Made by a program: the position numbers and the translations under genes. The notes beneath the pieces were generated by a model. The model was given only the letters and a program-made list of their open reading frames with translations, made no database searches and had not been told where the DNA came from. From NCBI GenBank assembly GCA_026745465.1, contig JACYXH010000812.1, positions 3,161,954 through 3,225,953 on the forward strand: a DNA stretch of 64,000 bases, read 5' to 3'. The DNA is from Lota lota (taxonomy: Eukaryota > Chordata > Actinopteri > Gadiformes > Lotidae). This document shows positions 41,501-51,948 of the stretch, one piece after another. The stretch's first letter is position 1, and each line of letters opens with the position of its first letter.

Positions 41501-44500
41501 GGAGAGGTGGGAATTAGGCCACGCTAATGCTCCTCCTCACTGAGCCACAGATTGACAATGACAGCCCAGCTGACCTTACCACCGGGGGGATTTAATGAGA
41601 CTACTTTAATCCCTTGCAAGTGTTGTGGGAGAAAGTGGGACCCAAACAGAATAGAGGTAATCAGAGTTTACACAACCATACAAACCCTGCTCAAAATAAA
41701 TACCAGTAAAAACCTGCCTGCATTAGAGTATTCAACAACACATTCTGAGTCGCATAAACACAAATATCTTTGGACAGTTTAAAACATGCGTCTCCTAAAC
41801 AGTCAGGTATGTTGTTTTAGGTAAAGCCTCCTTTACGATAAGATAGTACTTCATTGATCCCAGACAGGAAATACATGTGCCAGCAAGTGCAGGACAGCAG
41901 AATTTAAAAACAAAAACAAATTGAAAACACAAAAAGAAAACGATGTACTCACGCACGAATAAATGTAGTGCAGTTCTATATAGAGGGGGGGACTCACCTG
42001 TGCTGTGGTTGGAGATTCTGGAGAAGGGCTTGGGCGGCAGGGCAGGGGGCTGTTTGTGGTAGAGCGGGGGCTTGGCCGGGGTATTCTGAAGGTCACCTGG
42101 GTACGTGAAGGACTTCTTGGCCGGCCGAACCATAGCGGACTTTATAGAGGGCTCCTGAGTGCATAGGCCACCATCCATGGAGGACCGGAATTCCACTGTT
42201 GCTTGAAAAAATGTAAAGATTATAATTATGTTAGCGAATATTGTATGGAGGCTGGATCTATCGTTTAATGATTAGTAATAAAGGCAAGATCTCTCACAAA
42301 CAAACACACAGAAGCCTTTTAGTAAAGCTCAAGAGACTTTGTACTTTGATATGGTTTTTAATTCTATTCATAGCCCTGAAAAACTTTTGATTTGCTTTAC
42401 ATGACACACAAGATGGCTGACAACGCTACTTGCAAAGGCTATTTTTACCATCGTTCTTTTTTCCACGATTAATGAAACTAATAAACATGCATGCATAGCA
42501 TCACTTCGTTTGAAGCTGTATGCATAGGTTCTTACAGAATTCAGACAGCCCGCATGCTGCAGTCCCCCCCCCCCACAGCCTTTACAATACAGTGGTGCTT
42601 TGAAAACAACAGCGAGGGAAAATGACATTTATCTCGGCACGGCGCATCAATCAACTGAAGCCTGACAGTTTCCACTCTGGCACAACAAAAGAAGAGGAGA
42701 GAAAAGCGACAGGAACTCACTGCATCGGCGAAAGTGCCAAAATAATTGTGTGTCTCAGGAGTTTTAGCTATGGGTTGGGGGAGGCAAGAGAGAGAATCTG
42801 TGGGGTTTAAGATTCATGTCCAATACAAGAACAATTATTTTAGGTTGCTTTGAAAAATAATCTAAAATAAAAGCAGACGCCTATTTTTGTGAGGGTAATT
42901 TAGAGGAAAGTCCTAGGATATACACTTTATCTATGAAAACCAATGGGTTAACTAGGTGCAATGACAAACATTACCTGAACTACAAATGACCTTTAGAAGG
43001 GGATGTATACAGCAGAGCCTTGATTACATGCAGTTTGATAAAAGACCTTTGGCATTTAATGCCAGATCATATCCAGATGTATTCACACTAACAGGGAAGA
43101 GTATCATCCAGGTATAATATTAGCGTTATTTGTTTTGTCTTCAACTATTCAGTGGTTCTTTTAATAAGATCTCCAACATGAAGAAGCGGTAGGTTGGCAT
43201 GTCAAATGACCACAAACGTCCATGTCGTTCACATACTCCATAATGAGTGGGTTAATGTTAGGGTTAACCACACACAATGTGAACAAATAGGAATCCTTTA
43301 ATACACTAAAATGCCATCACCTCACAAGACAGACCAGCAGTAAGATTTGTAATAGCAATGATGTTATAAAAAAAAATAAAAAATAACCAAAGCACTAGAC
43401 TAAATGTGCATTCCAAGAAATTACAGATGAGGATTTGGGCAACTTGAAACAGCTTGACCTCCTAAAGAGACCTCCACGCTTCGCAAATCCTGACAGCGGT
43501 TGATGGGCCTTCTGAACCACTCAAAGCATCTTGACAGATGAAGACACGCCCGGCTGTCGGCCTTAAATACCCTTACCTGAAGCAGGCATGTTTTTTAAAC
43601 CATTGCAATGATAAGAAAAGCAAGAATGCATCTCCAGATATTCTACATTTATAGCTGGAGATCACTGCTAATAAGAACTTTTGCCAAGCTAAAAATTACA
43701 TAAATAAAATAAAAATGAATTCTGGGGAATTATTTGCAGAAGCCTGCAGGGATTGATGGATTGGATGATTTTATGGACTAATTATGCAGCCATCTTGACA
43801 GAACACTCATCTCAAAATAATGAGAAAATTAAAGAATTGACTGGTAATCACGAGCATTGGAGGGAAATCACGGGACTATCTTGTAATGAACATAGAGTCT
43901 GATGTTGTCAGCGGATATGTATCCTGAAGTCTGTCAGCATTGCAGCCGCCACAACCAGTTTATTAGGCTTGAGCACTTGATTGAGTCAACTACTTAAAAG
44001 TAAACCAAGCCTTAGAGGAGAGGGCTGACACAACTTGTTCAATCCTGCATATATGGCAGAATCTGGGATGCTTTTGACCCTGTGGCAGATATTGATTCAC
44101 CTGCAATCTACTTTTAGCTGGGATTTCTGACAACAGTTGCTGGTTAGTAGTGTCACCAATTCACCAGTTAGTGTAACTATGCCAGTCCTTGGATCAACTT
44201 ACCCTTTTCAAAGATCTCCTTAAGAACACCTCGCTTGATCAACTCATCCCTGCTTTGTCTCATTGACATCTTCCTCTCCAGAGCTGAGGAGGGAAAAAAC
44301 AAGATCAAATAAGGAATACAAGCCGTATGAATTTGGATTATAGAACACACACTTTTTAAAAAAGGTAGTAAGGTTATTCATGTTATAGTATTTGTGACTG
44401 CATTGTTCATCCTTTTTGATTGGATTCCACAGTTCCAAGTGGCTCACAGGATAACCTGGACAGACATTTTCTTCAACAAATAAAAAGATTCTGCATGCAG

Positions 44501-47500
44501 ATTTATTGTCAGGATGGTAGCCATTTGTCAGACTGATGACTCTTCCAAATTATCGTTTTATTAATGTCGTAAACGGCATTAATAAGAGATAAGAGTACCA
44601 AGAGAACAAAACAGCATGCGATAATGCACTACGTACGACCAGGTCAGTGCCCAGTCCTTTGTTAGGAACCAGCACATGAGCCACACACGGGATTTGCAAA
44701 TCCCTACAATGAATGAAGGCGGTGCAACAGCATGTCCGTAATTATAGAAATGTATAATTGAAATAACAAACCAAAACTACCCCTGCAAAGGAGCCAATTA
44801 GGAATGGGAGACGAGGATGGTGGAGAACAGTGGAGCACACTGCGCCAGAACCACCCTCCAGGCGCTGTGGCCGCTTTGTGAAGAGGACAGATCACAAGAC
44901 GTGCTGGAACGTTGTCTTTACAGGCGTACGAGCCAGGACCTCCGTCCTGGTTTTGTCCACATCACCCCACTGGGGGATTTATGTGCAACCCACTGGCTTG
45001 ACCTCTCCTGTCCCCTTGCTTTTAGTAGCTCACAGGGCTGCAACCGTCCATATTATTTATTTTCACTGTCGATGCCGCAAATCAATTATATTTTTTCTGA
45101 TTTATCATCGTGTCTATAAAACGTTGCAAATAACTGTAGCGGAGGCGAAAATGATGCCTTGAATTTGCGACAAAGCAGCCACGGAAAACTAAAAAAGTAT
45201 CACCATCTGGCCAAATACCTGCATTTCTGCAGGCAGCAAATATATAGAAAAAAACAACTAAATCAAACGAATAGTCCATATTTCTTACATAAATTGCTGC
45301 AATAAAACCCAGGGTTTTGAAAATAACTAATCCACACGCGAATATTTGGAAACTGTATCAACGTTCCAAAAGGCCCTCGTAGGGACAAGCCATCATCTGA
45401 CAGTGCGCTCCATTAAAACCTGCTCTAGGATACCAGTTATTCAGCATCCCCTGAATCGCAACAGCAAGGAGCTTTCCACCAGCGAGGATGGGGTCGGGGT
45501 TTGATGAGACCAAAATACTACCCGATGTGGAACACCGTCACGTCTCATGAAGTGCAGTTGGCATCAATGCAAGAAGATCTGCAATTAGACATTCAAGCCA
45601 TTTGTTTAAAGTGCTGCTGACAAGCAGGCTGCATGTATTTTACACAGAACCTAATTTATCGGAGTGAAAGTAAAAGGTGGTGGAGGTGCTGAGTTTTAAC
45701 CTCCTCATCGTTGCCAGGAAACCATGAGCATCCCGAGACACATTCAAGTCAGGAAGTCAAGAGCTGGCCTGCGCACTTCTCCACCCTTGTATTTATTGAA
45801 GAGTATCCAATTAAAAGTGGTCTCTTTTTTAGCAACCTTTAATGTGAGAGGTCAACTGTTAAGCCTTTTTTATTTTACAAGATCAGTTTTGAGAAAGACC
45901 CAGTAGTCTTGTCTTGACAAGAACAATGTTTACGTTCACAAATAATTGTGTCTGGTACAACATTAGACATTCAGTGGCCTAAATCATTAGCTTGATTTGA
46001 ACTCAAAACAAAATCTCTTTGTCCTAATTAGATATTGAGCTGAACGAATCAGGCGGGAGGATTATTCACAAGTCTATTCTTCTCATGGCCAACCCCTTTT
46101 GTGTCATTTGCTAACAAGTGAAATTGAATACAATTACAATTTGAACAGAGGACCTCCCTGGTGAGTATGGATTAGGTTGCAGTCTTTAAAAGTTAAGTCA
46201 TCCCCCTCCCTCAAGTCTATGCCAAAACCCATGCAAAGCACCAATTCCGATTTCAAGCCAAAAAGCGGAGGAAAAGGCAGCAGCAAAAACATGTGCAAAG
46301 ATTAAATTCCAAGTGCATGCAAAATAGAGATGTAAGAAGTAATTACTTTTAAAAAGGTTTATGACATAACCGCTATGCAATTGAATGTGTACAGTTATGT
46401 TATTGCTCTATGCATATCTGGTAACCCTCTTGTTCATAGAACAATCGTTAAGTATGATGATTTTTAAAAACACCAATTTGAATATACACCCAAAATTAAA
46501 GCTATACATTTATTTTAAATCCTATTACACCTCAAGCCTCCATAAAGTTTCAATGTGCTAAGTCTCTTAGCTCATCTTTCCAGCATGAAACCAGCCTACT
46601 AAAAAAAGCCAGGGATCAGTCTAATTTTGGACAGATTGTGTTGACACTCTTGAGTGTTGAGACCAGTATGGCCCAAGTCACTTCCTGGTCCAGCTGCTCC
46701 TGCTCTGCAGAGATGAGAGGACTGGATCCTCCGTGCATCTGGGAGAGACCCTAGCTGACAGCATATTAAATCCAGACTGGTTGAATACAGAATGTATTGA
46801 CTTGAGGAGGCTGTGTGTGTGTGTAGCTTATAAAAGAAATATATTCCACTGCGAAATGACCCAGATAGGCCGAACACACTAGCAGCCCTGGGGCTTGGTA
46901 TCTGAAAGTGGAGGCTTTTAGAAAGGCAATTTACTCAGCCTTTGCCTAGCAGAAGACACATTCAATCTTTCATGCGGCCTTATATCAGCAAGAGGCTCCC
47001 GATGCAATTCCTCACATGCCACACATTAAGATATGGATCCAACAAGGAGGATTGTGACACACCAAGAAAACACTCAGTCAGCTTCTCTGACACCCCGTCA
47101 CCATTATTCAAATGTTTCCTTAAATACCACACTTGGCTTCAACGCTGGCAGCACACCGTTTTACAAGAGTAGTTTCATGGGATGATGTATGTTAGAGCTG
47201 CACTACGTCACTTTTTCCACTGCAGCCATCACTTTTGTCCGAAGCTTGGAATTTTCTCAGCACATCAAATGTATTTTTAGTGTACAAAAACCCAAATCAA
47301 CCATCGGGTTGATTGGCTGACGCATGACCCGTGTTGAACAAAAGGGATGACTGCAGTACATAAATCCAAATAATTTGGAATTATGTCATGCTAAAGGCAT
47401 GACATAAAAAAATAAAAATAACTGCAGTGAGATCATCAACACCACCATGTCCGTCTAGCAAGTCATACCCTTCCCTCCTAACACCCAATGAAAAATAAAT

Positions 47501-50500
47501 ATTAGAATAATAATGGCCTGTCCCTGCCTTCAGAACTCTGCATGTGCTCATGATCTCGGCACATTGGTTGGTTCTCCACTGTGTTCACACAATCCAATTA
47601 CCTGAGACAACATCTGCAGGCCCAGCGGCTGCAGCGCCCGCTGCCAGAGCAGGGAGTATGGCCATCGTTTGTGGAAAACAACAACTGCAGAAACGAAGAT
47701 CTGACCACCATGGCCGCTGCCGTATTGTGCGCCTTTAAACACAATACATCACTTGCGCAATGTGTTCATCTGCTTAATGTATTTAGGAGAAACGCTGTAA
47801 TATTTTGACACCCAGATTACTTTTTGAAACTATGACTACAATTTTAAGAGTCACAGCCATTCAAATGAGGCCAACAAGATGCAAATACAGTCGATTAAAA
47901 CCATGCATTAATTAGGTTGACACATTTGCAACTTCAGCCATTACCATAAACAGGCTGCATATGTATTCCAATCAAAACGGGCAAATGTGCAATAACATGT
48001 GCACTGTTCCAGTAAGAAACCCGGATCAATACTGATGCATGGGGACAGCCATGGCCGATATTGTATCACCCAGCGGAGATAAGCAGCACTCATCCGCCGC
48101 TGAAGGGATCTGCATCACAACAACACCCTTTTGACTGGCCACAAAAAGGAGCTCGGAACGCACACTTTGCAGCCTGATGTTTAGAGTGCAGCCCTGGAGA
48201 AATGCTATGAGCACACAAACCCCATACATCACAAATTCTGGGGTGGTGGAGTACAGGGTTCTGCTGCGGCATAATAAGAGGATTTAAAAAAGATTGACCA
48301 ACGATAAGAGGGAACCCTTGTGGGTTGGGTGTAAAACAAACAGGAATGGATATATATATATATATAAATAAATGAGAGAGCGAGAGATCACTTATTACTG
48401 CATGGAAAACAATGTTTTCAGAACAAAAGGAGTGTTTATTGTCCGTTGCAGATGACGGTTAAACAATGATGAGAAAACCCTTTCATGCACACTTTGTCAA
48501 AACCCTTGGGAAACGGTTTGAAGTGTGCCCAAAGGACAATGTCCAGTGGAGGAAAATAGAATACAAAAATATATCAAATGTATTCAAAAAGTGAGCCCTC
48601 TTGACTTTCCCAAAATAACAGCATCAGCATTTTTGTGTCTAAAAATAGACCTTAGCCAACAGGGGTACCTGGTATTTGATGCATACCAAAAAAAACGTTG
48701 GATATACTGAAGTCGATGGGGACTGCATGCAGTGCTTGTGGTAGGAGATGGAAGGAGCAGCCAATGACCAAAGGGAAGGGTGACATGTAGGAACTGTTTT
48801 AATGCCAATGATTATGTCTGTTCTCTATCACTTTGCTTGCTATTGAGAGGAAGCGGTGTCCAGCAGTCATACTGAATATAAAACACATTTTCACTTGTGC
48901 ACCTGCTCCACAGCAAGTGACCAACACCCTGCCAGATCACCAGCCAGGCGAAATTAAGGCATGGCCACAACTTAAAGGGAACGCACTCCTTGGACTGGAC
49001 TACAGCATTAACAAGAGAGACATGAGCGACTGCATTTTTGAATATTATTATATTTTCATTATTTGATAATAAACCTCTCCAGACTCCAGAACCGGATGCT
49101 GTGACATTCTGACCGACCGAGTAGAACACATACAACCTTTACTTCAAAGAACAACGCAAAGCGTGTATACAACCCCATGCAGCCTCACCCAACAGGTGTC
49201 CCATGTGACCCATCCATGGCCTCGGAAAAGTCTGTACAGCTGCATCGCCACGGAAATGACACAGAAAACATTTTCCCATACCTATATAAACCCGTATGTG
49301 TTTTTTTTGTAACAAGTGACATAGTTTGTTACAATTCATGTGGTATTTGTGGTTAACACATTCCTCCTCCCCCCCCCCCCCCCCCCACACACACATTTCT
49401 GCCATACAGTTGGGGCAAACAATGAGTTCTCATACCGGCAGAGGTCTGCTTGAACTTCTCACTCTTCTTCTTCCTCCACTTCCAGGGCTTCAGGAGCCGT
49501 CCCAGAGTGGCGAACTTGCTTCGGCGTCGGATAGGTGGACTATGGGCGCCGGGAACCAGCGACTCTGAGCGCATGGCCGCCAGCCTCTCAACTTCCTCGG
49601 CTGTTGGAAAGACAACGCAGAACACAAAGAGGCTAGTTAAGGGCGAGGGACTAAACAGGAAGTTAGTGTGTACAGTGCAGGCGTGTACCACTAACGTTCT
49701 GTGGGGAAATAAATAAATGGGAAAACAGACCCAAGTATCAGACAGCATTATGCATGACTTGCTCCCAGTCAAAACAGTAAACTGTTGGAGGGCAGACAAC
49801 ACTGATTGGCTTGAAAGAAAACTAACCAGCGGGATAAGCGTTTCATTGGGGAACGTTTCTCTCACCTCCATTCTTTAAATAGCACTGCATCCCCTTGTAC
49901 ACATCAAAAGCCATACGATATGAAGTTAGCAGAAAAGACGTTAAGTGAAAGGGGAATTATTTTATTGTGACTTGATTCGGAAGGCTGTAAACAGTGTGCA
50001 TTCAAATAAACAGAATCCTCATGATCAACAACACAACTGTGTGTTCCTGTTGTGGGAGAGGGGAGGGGGGTTGGCAGATAGAAGCTTGATTAGCAAATGA
50101 GATAAAACGAACTAAAGAGTGTTTGTTGATGAACAATCAATGAAGGCAATTAAAAGGGAGTCGTTGGTATAAAAGAGCAGACAAAAAGTAGGCAGGTACA
50201 TCACAGACACATTCTGTAGACAACACCAGCAGATGGAAAATCAGCCAATGGCTTTATTAGGCATGGCCATTCCATCTCCCTTCATTAGCTCCAAACTAAT
50301 GTACATTAAAAAGAAAATAAACTTTCCACTGGGATATAGTTTAAAGTACATAACAGACCGCCATCAGCTTTGCCTTGTGGGTCAAAGTGACACGGTGGCT
50401 GAAGACGATGGATGGAGATTTAAAGGCTGCCCTCAGGGACAGTGTGTGATGAGACACACAGTACAGCAGCGGAAACACAGGAGGACATTAGAAGATGTCA

Positions 50501-51948
50501 ATACAGATGAAAGGCAGCCAGAAGATACAGCCATCTTTAAATATCACCAGCATCAGTCTCACGTCAGACCAGTGAATACCAAACACATGCTAATGTGATG
50601 TAACCAGAGATGACGGAAACATCCCAAGAGAAAATAGTGACACACTGACATTACCTAAATACCTACCAGCTAACCATTTTTTAAGTGCTGCCACCAAAAC
50701 TCCAGCTTATTGAAACAGTTGTATCAATTGATTAGATTCAAAACAGAGGAAGAAAAAACACTGCCGTTAACATGAGCGATGACCGTTTCTCAGAATGAAT
50801 CCAAACTATTAAACACCAAGTGGAAATCATTATGTATGGTGAATGGACATGGATATTGCTTTCTCTGATGAATCATTTGAACTTAATTAGCCAATAGGCT
50901 ACACCTAAAAACAATTGAATGTTGTCAGTATAGCAGTAGGTAATAATTGTGAAATGTCCAATTAACTCAGTAGAAAGACTAACTGGCATCCGTAGCAAGA
51001 TATAGATTGTAAATAAGATGGATATATGAACAAATTGCCTTCTTATTTTCTTTCAAAGTATAAAATAGACTGTAGCATACAAACTATAAAATAATGCAGT
51101 GGCCCTTTTTAACCCATGCTTGCATCGCTCCACTTTTACTACAGTTGAAGGCCTTCATTCTCATCTGTCTTTAATTCCAAACACCTGTTGGTTGACCAAC
51201 AAAATGGCTGTTGACAATGTTGTGACAATATGATGAGAAAAATCCTGACTTCTAGCAGTTTCCTGCTTATGGTATGAACATGTAATATATTAACTCATGA
51301 TACAAGAAAACAACCCAACACACTGCATATTAATTCAGAAAGAAATTTATTTCTCCCCATAAAGAATTAATAAACAAGGATTCCAACCAAAAAGAAACCT
51401 AGGGTCCTGGTCTATTTTGGGTTGTATATCTGTTAGAAATTCGTGTATTGTATGGCCCTAATGTCTGAACCGATACACGGCAACACAGGTAACCTACAGA
51501 TGAGTAGAGCTAAACACAACTGGAATACATAAAGCACGTAATTTAGTTACACAAACCCACGAAGGGCTTATAGTGACACGAACCATACCGATCTAGGCGA
51601 CACACGTGTGAACGAATTAAAAATAGGATAAGCCACATAGCATCCCCCCTAGCGCCTAGCCTACTCACCGTCCAGAGTATCGTTTCCACGGCTGCAGTTG
51701 CTGCAAATGTGTTTGATCTCTTTCCCGATCTGACAATGGATGGTGAATGGCATGTTGTTGTTGTGTTGCTGGTGCTTGCTTTGGCCCTTCTTGTTGCCAA
51801 GGGACATCATTTTGACAAGGTTAAACGTTTTCTTCTTGGATTTCTCCACCGCCACGGGCGTGTTTGCTCCACACGCCGTGCTGAACCAGGTCCCGTGCAT
51901 GATGGTGGGCGCAGGATCCACCGTGGGGTAATTGGCCGTCTTAAACAT
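32497..51948 (-). CDS. phactr1: phactr1: phosphatase and actin regulator 1, 12 coding exons
   Basis: PHACTR1 binds G-actin through RPEL motifs and protein phosphatase 1 through its C-terminus, and shuttles between cytoplasm and nucleus. Coding exons in order: 51669-51948, 49436-49600, 44203-44283, 41998-42195, 40953-41325, 39312-39505, 38360-38516, 35466-35521, 34635-34696, 34090-34230, 33289-33365, 32497-32512. The sum is 1800 nt (599 residues plus TAA) and all phases agree. Landmarks: [17 protein letters not shown], basic patch [19 protein letters not shown] ([13 protein letters not shown]), [14 protein letters not shown], acidic run, three RPELs ([39 protein letters not shown]), PP1-binding end [10 protein letters not shown] to FHRP. 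Human PHACTR1 is about 580 residues. The [11 protein letters not shown] and MSMRQSR segments favour PHACTR1 over PHACTR2-4. Further upstream first exons may exist. Confidence 0.92.
32513..33288 (-). other. phactr1: phactr1 intron 11
   Basis: Short intron before the last exon. It includes a (CATC)n array at about 33164-33189. The stretch 32620-32900 has a repeat-like look (TCCCAAACTGGGTGCC...), perhaps an old interspersed element. Otherwise nothing seen. Confidence 0.75.
33289..33365 (-). CDS. phactr1: phactr1 exon 11: C-terminal PP1-interacting helix
   Basis: 77 nt, phase 0 to 2, residues 570-594. Acceptor CCCTACAG, donor GTATGT. It reads [20 protein letters not shown] and SRHLT plus a split Arg. 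Human has [26 protein letters not shown] split in two here for brevity: [26 protein letters not shown]. Only a few residues differ. Confidence 0.95.
33366..34089 (-). other. phactr1: phactr1 intron 10 (GC-AG type)
   Basis: Begins GCCAGT and ends CTACAG. It contains a GGA triplet tract near 33521-33552 and otherwise unremarkable sequence. Confidence 0.7.
34090..34230 (-). CDS. phactr1: phactr1 exon 10: RPEL motif 3 and PP1-binding segment; GC donor
   Basis: 141 nt, phase 0, residues 523-569. Acceptor GTTCTCAG. It reads [16 protein letters not shown], then [18 protein letters not shown] and [17 protein letters not shown] is the RVxF-type PP1 docking motif, followed by the extra PP1 contacts (YVEV, R, W). 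The exon end expected from homology (AADK, then AAIRKEL) is followed by GCCAGT, a GC-type donor, instead of GT. Read-through would add [10 protein letters not shown] and stop; a GT four bases further on is a weaker alternative. Confidence 0.93.
34231..35465 (-). other. phactr1: phactr1 introns 9 and 8 (exon 9 lies at 34635-34696)
   Basis: Two introns with no repeat arrays beyond short T and A runs. No additional exon was recognised in either. Confidence 0.75.
34635..34696 (-). CDS. phactr1: phactr1 exon 9: helix between RPEL 2 and 3
   Basis: 62 nt, phase 1 to 0, residues 502-522. Acceptor CTCCACAG, donor GTAAGC. It reads [20 protein letters not shown], the charged helical spacer ([20 protein letters not shown] in human). 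Confidence 0.95.
35466..35521 (-). CDS. phactr1: phactr1 exon 8: RPEL motif 2
   Basis: 56 nt, phase 2 to 1, residues 483-501. Acceptor CCTTTTAG, donor GTAAGT. It reads [18 protein letters not shown]. The exon is short, and its frame is confirmed by both neighbours and by near-identity to mammalian PHACTR1. Confidence 0.95.
35522..38359 (-). other. phactr1: phactr1 intron 7
   Basis: About 2.8 kb. It has a GC-richer patch at 36100-36370, a C16 run at 36553-36568 and weak GT/GA stretches at 37690-37860. No exon seen. Confidence 0.75.
38360..38516 (-). CDS. phactr1: phactr1 exon 7: RPEL motif 1 of the C-terminal triplet
   Basis: 157 nt, phase 1 to 2, residues 431-482. Acceptor CATCCAG, donor GTGAGA. 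It reads [34 protein letters not shown] and [17 protein letters not shown]. Each C-terminal RPEL (RPxxxEL) binds one G-actin, and together they form a multivalent actin complex. Confidence 0.95.
39312..39505 (-). CDS. phactr1: phactr1 exon 6: acidic region
   Basis: 194 nt, phase 2 to 1, residues 366-430. Acceptor CTGTCCCAG, donor GTACGT. It reads [18 protein letters not shown], then [18 protein letters not shown], and a low-complexity acidic run of Asp/Glu ([16 protein letters not shown]) before IFTS. Human PHACTR1 has the matching DDNKENVPHESDYED and a Glu/Asp run. The acidic run is encoded by a GAC/GAT/GAG triplet repeat and may vary in length. Confidence 0.94.
40914..40941. repeat. (CAA)9 triplet repeat beside a splice donor
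   Basis: Nine CAA units on the plus strand, reading (UUG)n in the phactr1 pre-mRNA, starting 11 bases after the exon 5 donor. Confidence 0.9.
40953..41325 (-). CDS. phactr1: phactr1 exon 5: central region with His8 tract
   Basis: 373 nt, phase 1 to 2, residues 242-366. The acceptor is CCATCTAG. It reads [33 protein letters not shown], a Ser-rich stretch, then [18 protein letters not shown] encoded by a (CAC/CAT)n run, and closes [17 protein letters not shown] at a GTCTGT donor. The [12 protein letters not shown] and IEELNKTLA blocks are conserved with mammals. The intron just past the donor starts with a (TTG)n repeat. Confidence 0.93.
41326..41997 (-). other. phactr1: phactr1 intron 4
   Basis: 670 bases. 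It includes a LINE-tail-like fragment (41833-41905) close to the donor of exon 4; otherwise nothing recognised. Confidence 0.75.
41833..41905 (-). mobile_element. LINE 3'-tail fragment (Rex1/L2-like)
   Basis: The plus strand reads GATAGTACTTCATTGATCCC followed by AGACAGGAAAT. This resembles the reverse complement of the 3' tail of common fish LINEs (ATTTCC...GGGATCAATAAAGTATC). Only this tail is recognisable and it is diverged. Confidence 0.5.
41998..42195 (-). CDS. phactr1: phactr1 exon 4: proline-rich linker
   Basis: 198 nt, phase 1 to 1, residues 176-241. Acceptor AGCAACAG, donor GTGAGT. It begins [14 protein letters not shown] and contains [20 protein letters not shown], a likely SH3/WW-type ligand region, ending [10 protein letters not shown] recall no equivalent of this segment in the common human isoform. 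Being symmetric in phase it could be a cassette exon, which is inference. Confidence 0.85.
42196..44202 (-). other. phactr1: phactr1 intron 3
   Basis: About 2 kb of AT-rich unique DNA with a C11 run (42564-42574). The segment 43740-44150 has the complex, homeobox-motif-rich look of a conserved non-coding element. No extra exon found for the segment human PHACTR1 carries between RPEL-N and the SPPLPPKK block. Confidence 0.7.
44203..44283 (-). CDS. phactr1: phactr1 exon 3: N-terminal RPEL motif
   Basis: 81 nt, phase 1 to 1, residues 149-175. Acceptor CCTCAG, donor GTAAGT. It reads [18 protein letters not shown] then VLKEIFEK. The RQSRDEL core with its following helix is the N-terminal RPEL, the G-actin site overlapping the import signal. 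It is closest to the PHACTR1 form ([19 protein letters not shown] in human). Confidence 0.95.
44284..49435 (-). other. phactr1: phactr1 intron 2
   Basis: The largest intron of the gene seen here (5.2 kb). It is AT-rich and nearly free of microsatellites apart from a short (AT)n at 48351-48366 and C18 at 49369-49386. Complex unique stretches at 45950-46150 and 47830-47990 (with ATGCAAAT and TTAATTAG) look like candidate regulatory elements. No coding exon recognised. Confidence 0.7.
49436..49600 (-). CDS. phactr1: phactr1 exon 2: basic nuclear-localisation patch
   Basis: 165 nt, phase 1 to 1, residues 94-148. Acceptor CCAACAG, donor GTATGA. It reads [35 protein letters not shown] and [16 protein letters not shown]. 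The [11 protein letters not shown] and KPWKWRKKK segments are the family hallmark leading into the first RPEL; the lysine/arginine cluster is the nuclear import signal that competes with G-actin binding in mammals. Confidence 0.95.
49601..51668 (-). other. phactr1: phactr1 intron 1 (relative to the first exon found)
   Basis: About 2.1 kb of unique AT-rich DNA with no repeat array. A 121-codon plus-strand open frame at 50233-50598 shows no recognisable family and is taken as chance. Confidence 0.7.
51669..51948 (-). CDS. phactr1: phactr1 exon 1 (alternative N-terminus)
   Basis: 280 nt, residues 1-93, donor GTGAGT, ending in phase 1 (LD then G). It starts [19 protein letters not shown]. The Kozak context at this ATG is weak; the internal ATG of MHGTWF has an A at -3 and could be used instead. 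It includes a basic stretch [20 protein letters not shown] and a cysteine group in [18 protein letters not shown]. The codons join in frame to [11 protein letters not shown] of exon 2. This N-terminus does not match the human sequence I recall (MDYPKMDYFLDVES...), so it is probably an alternative first exon. No function is assigned to it. Confidence 0.75.
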
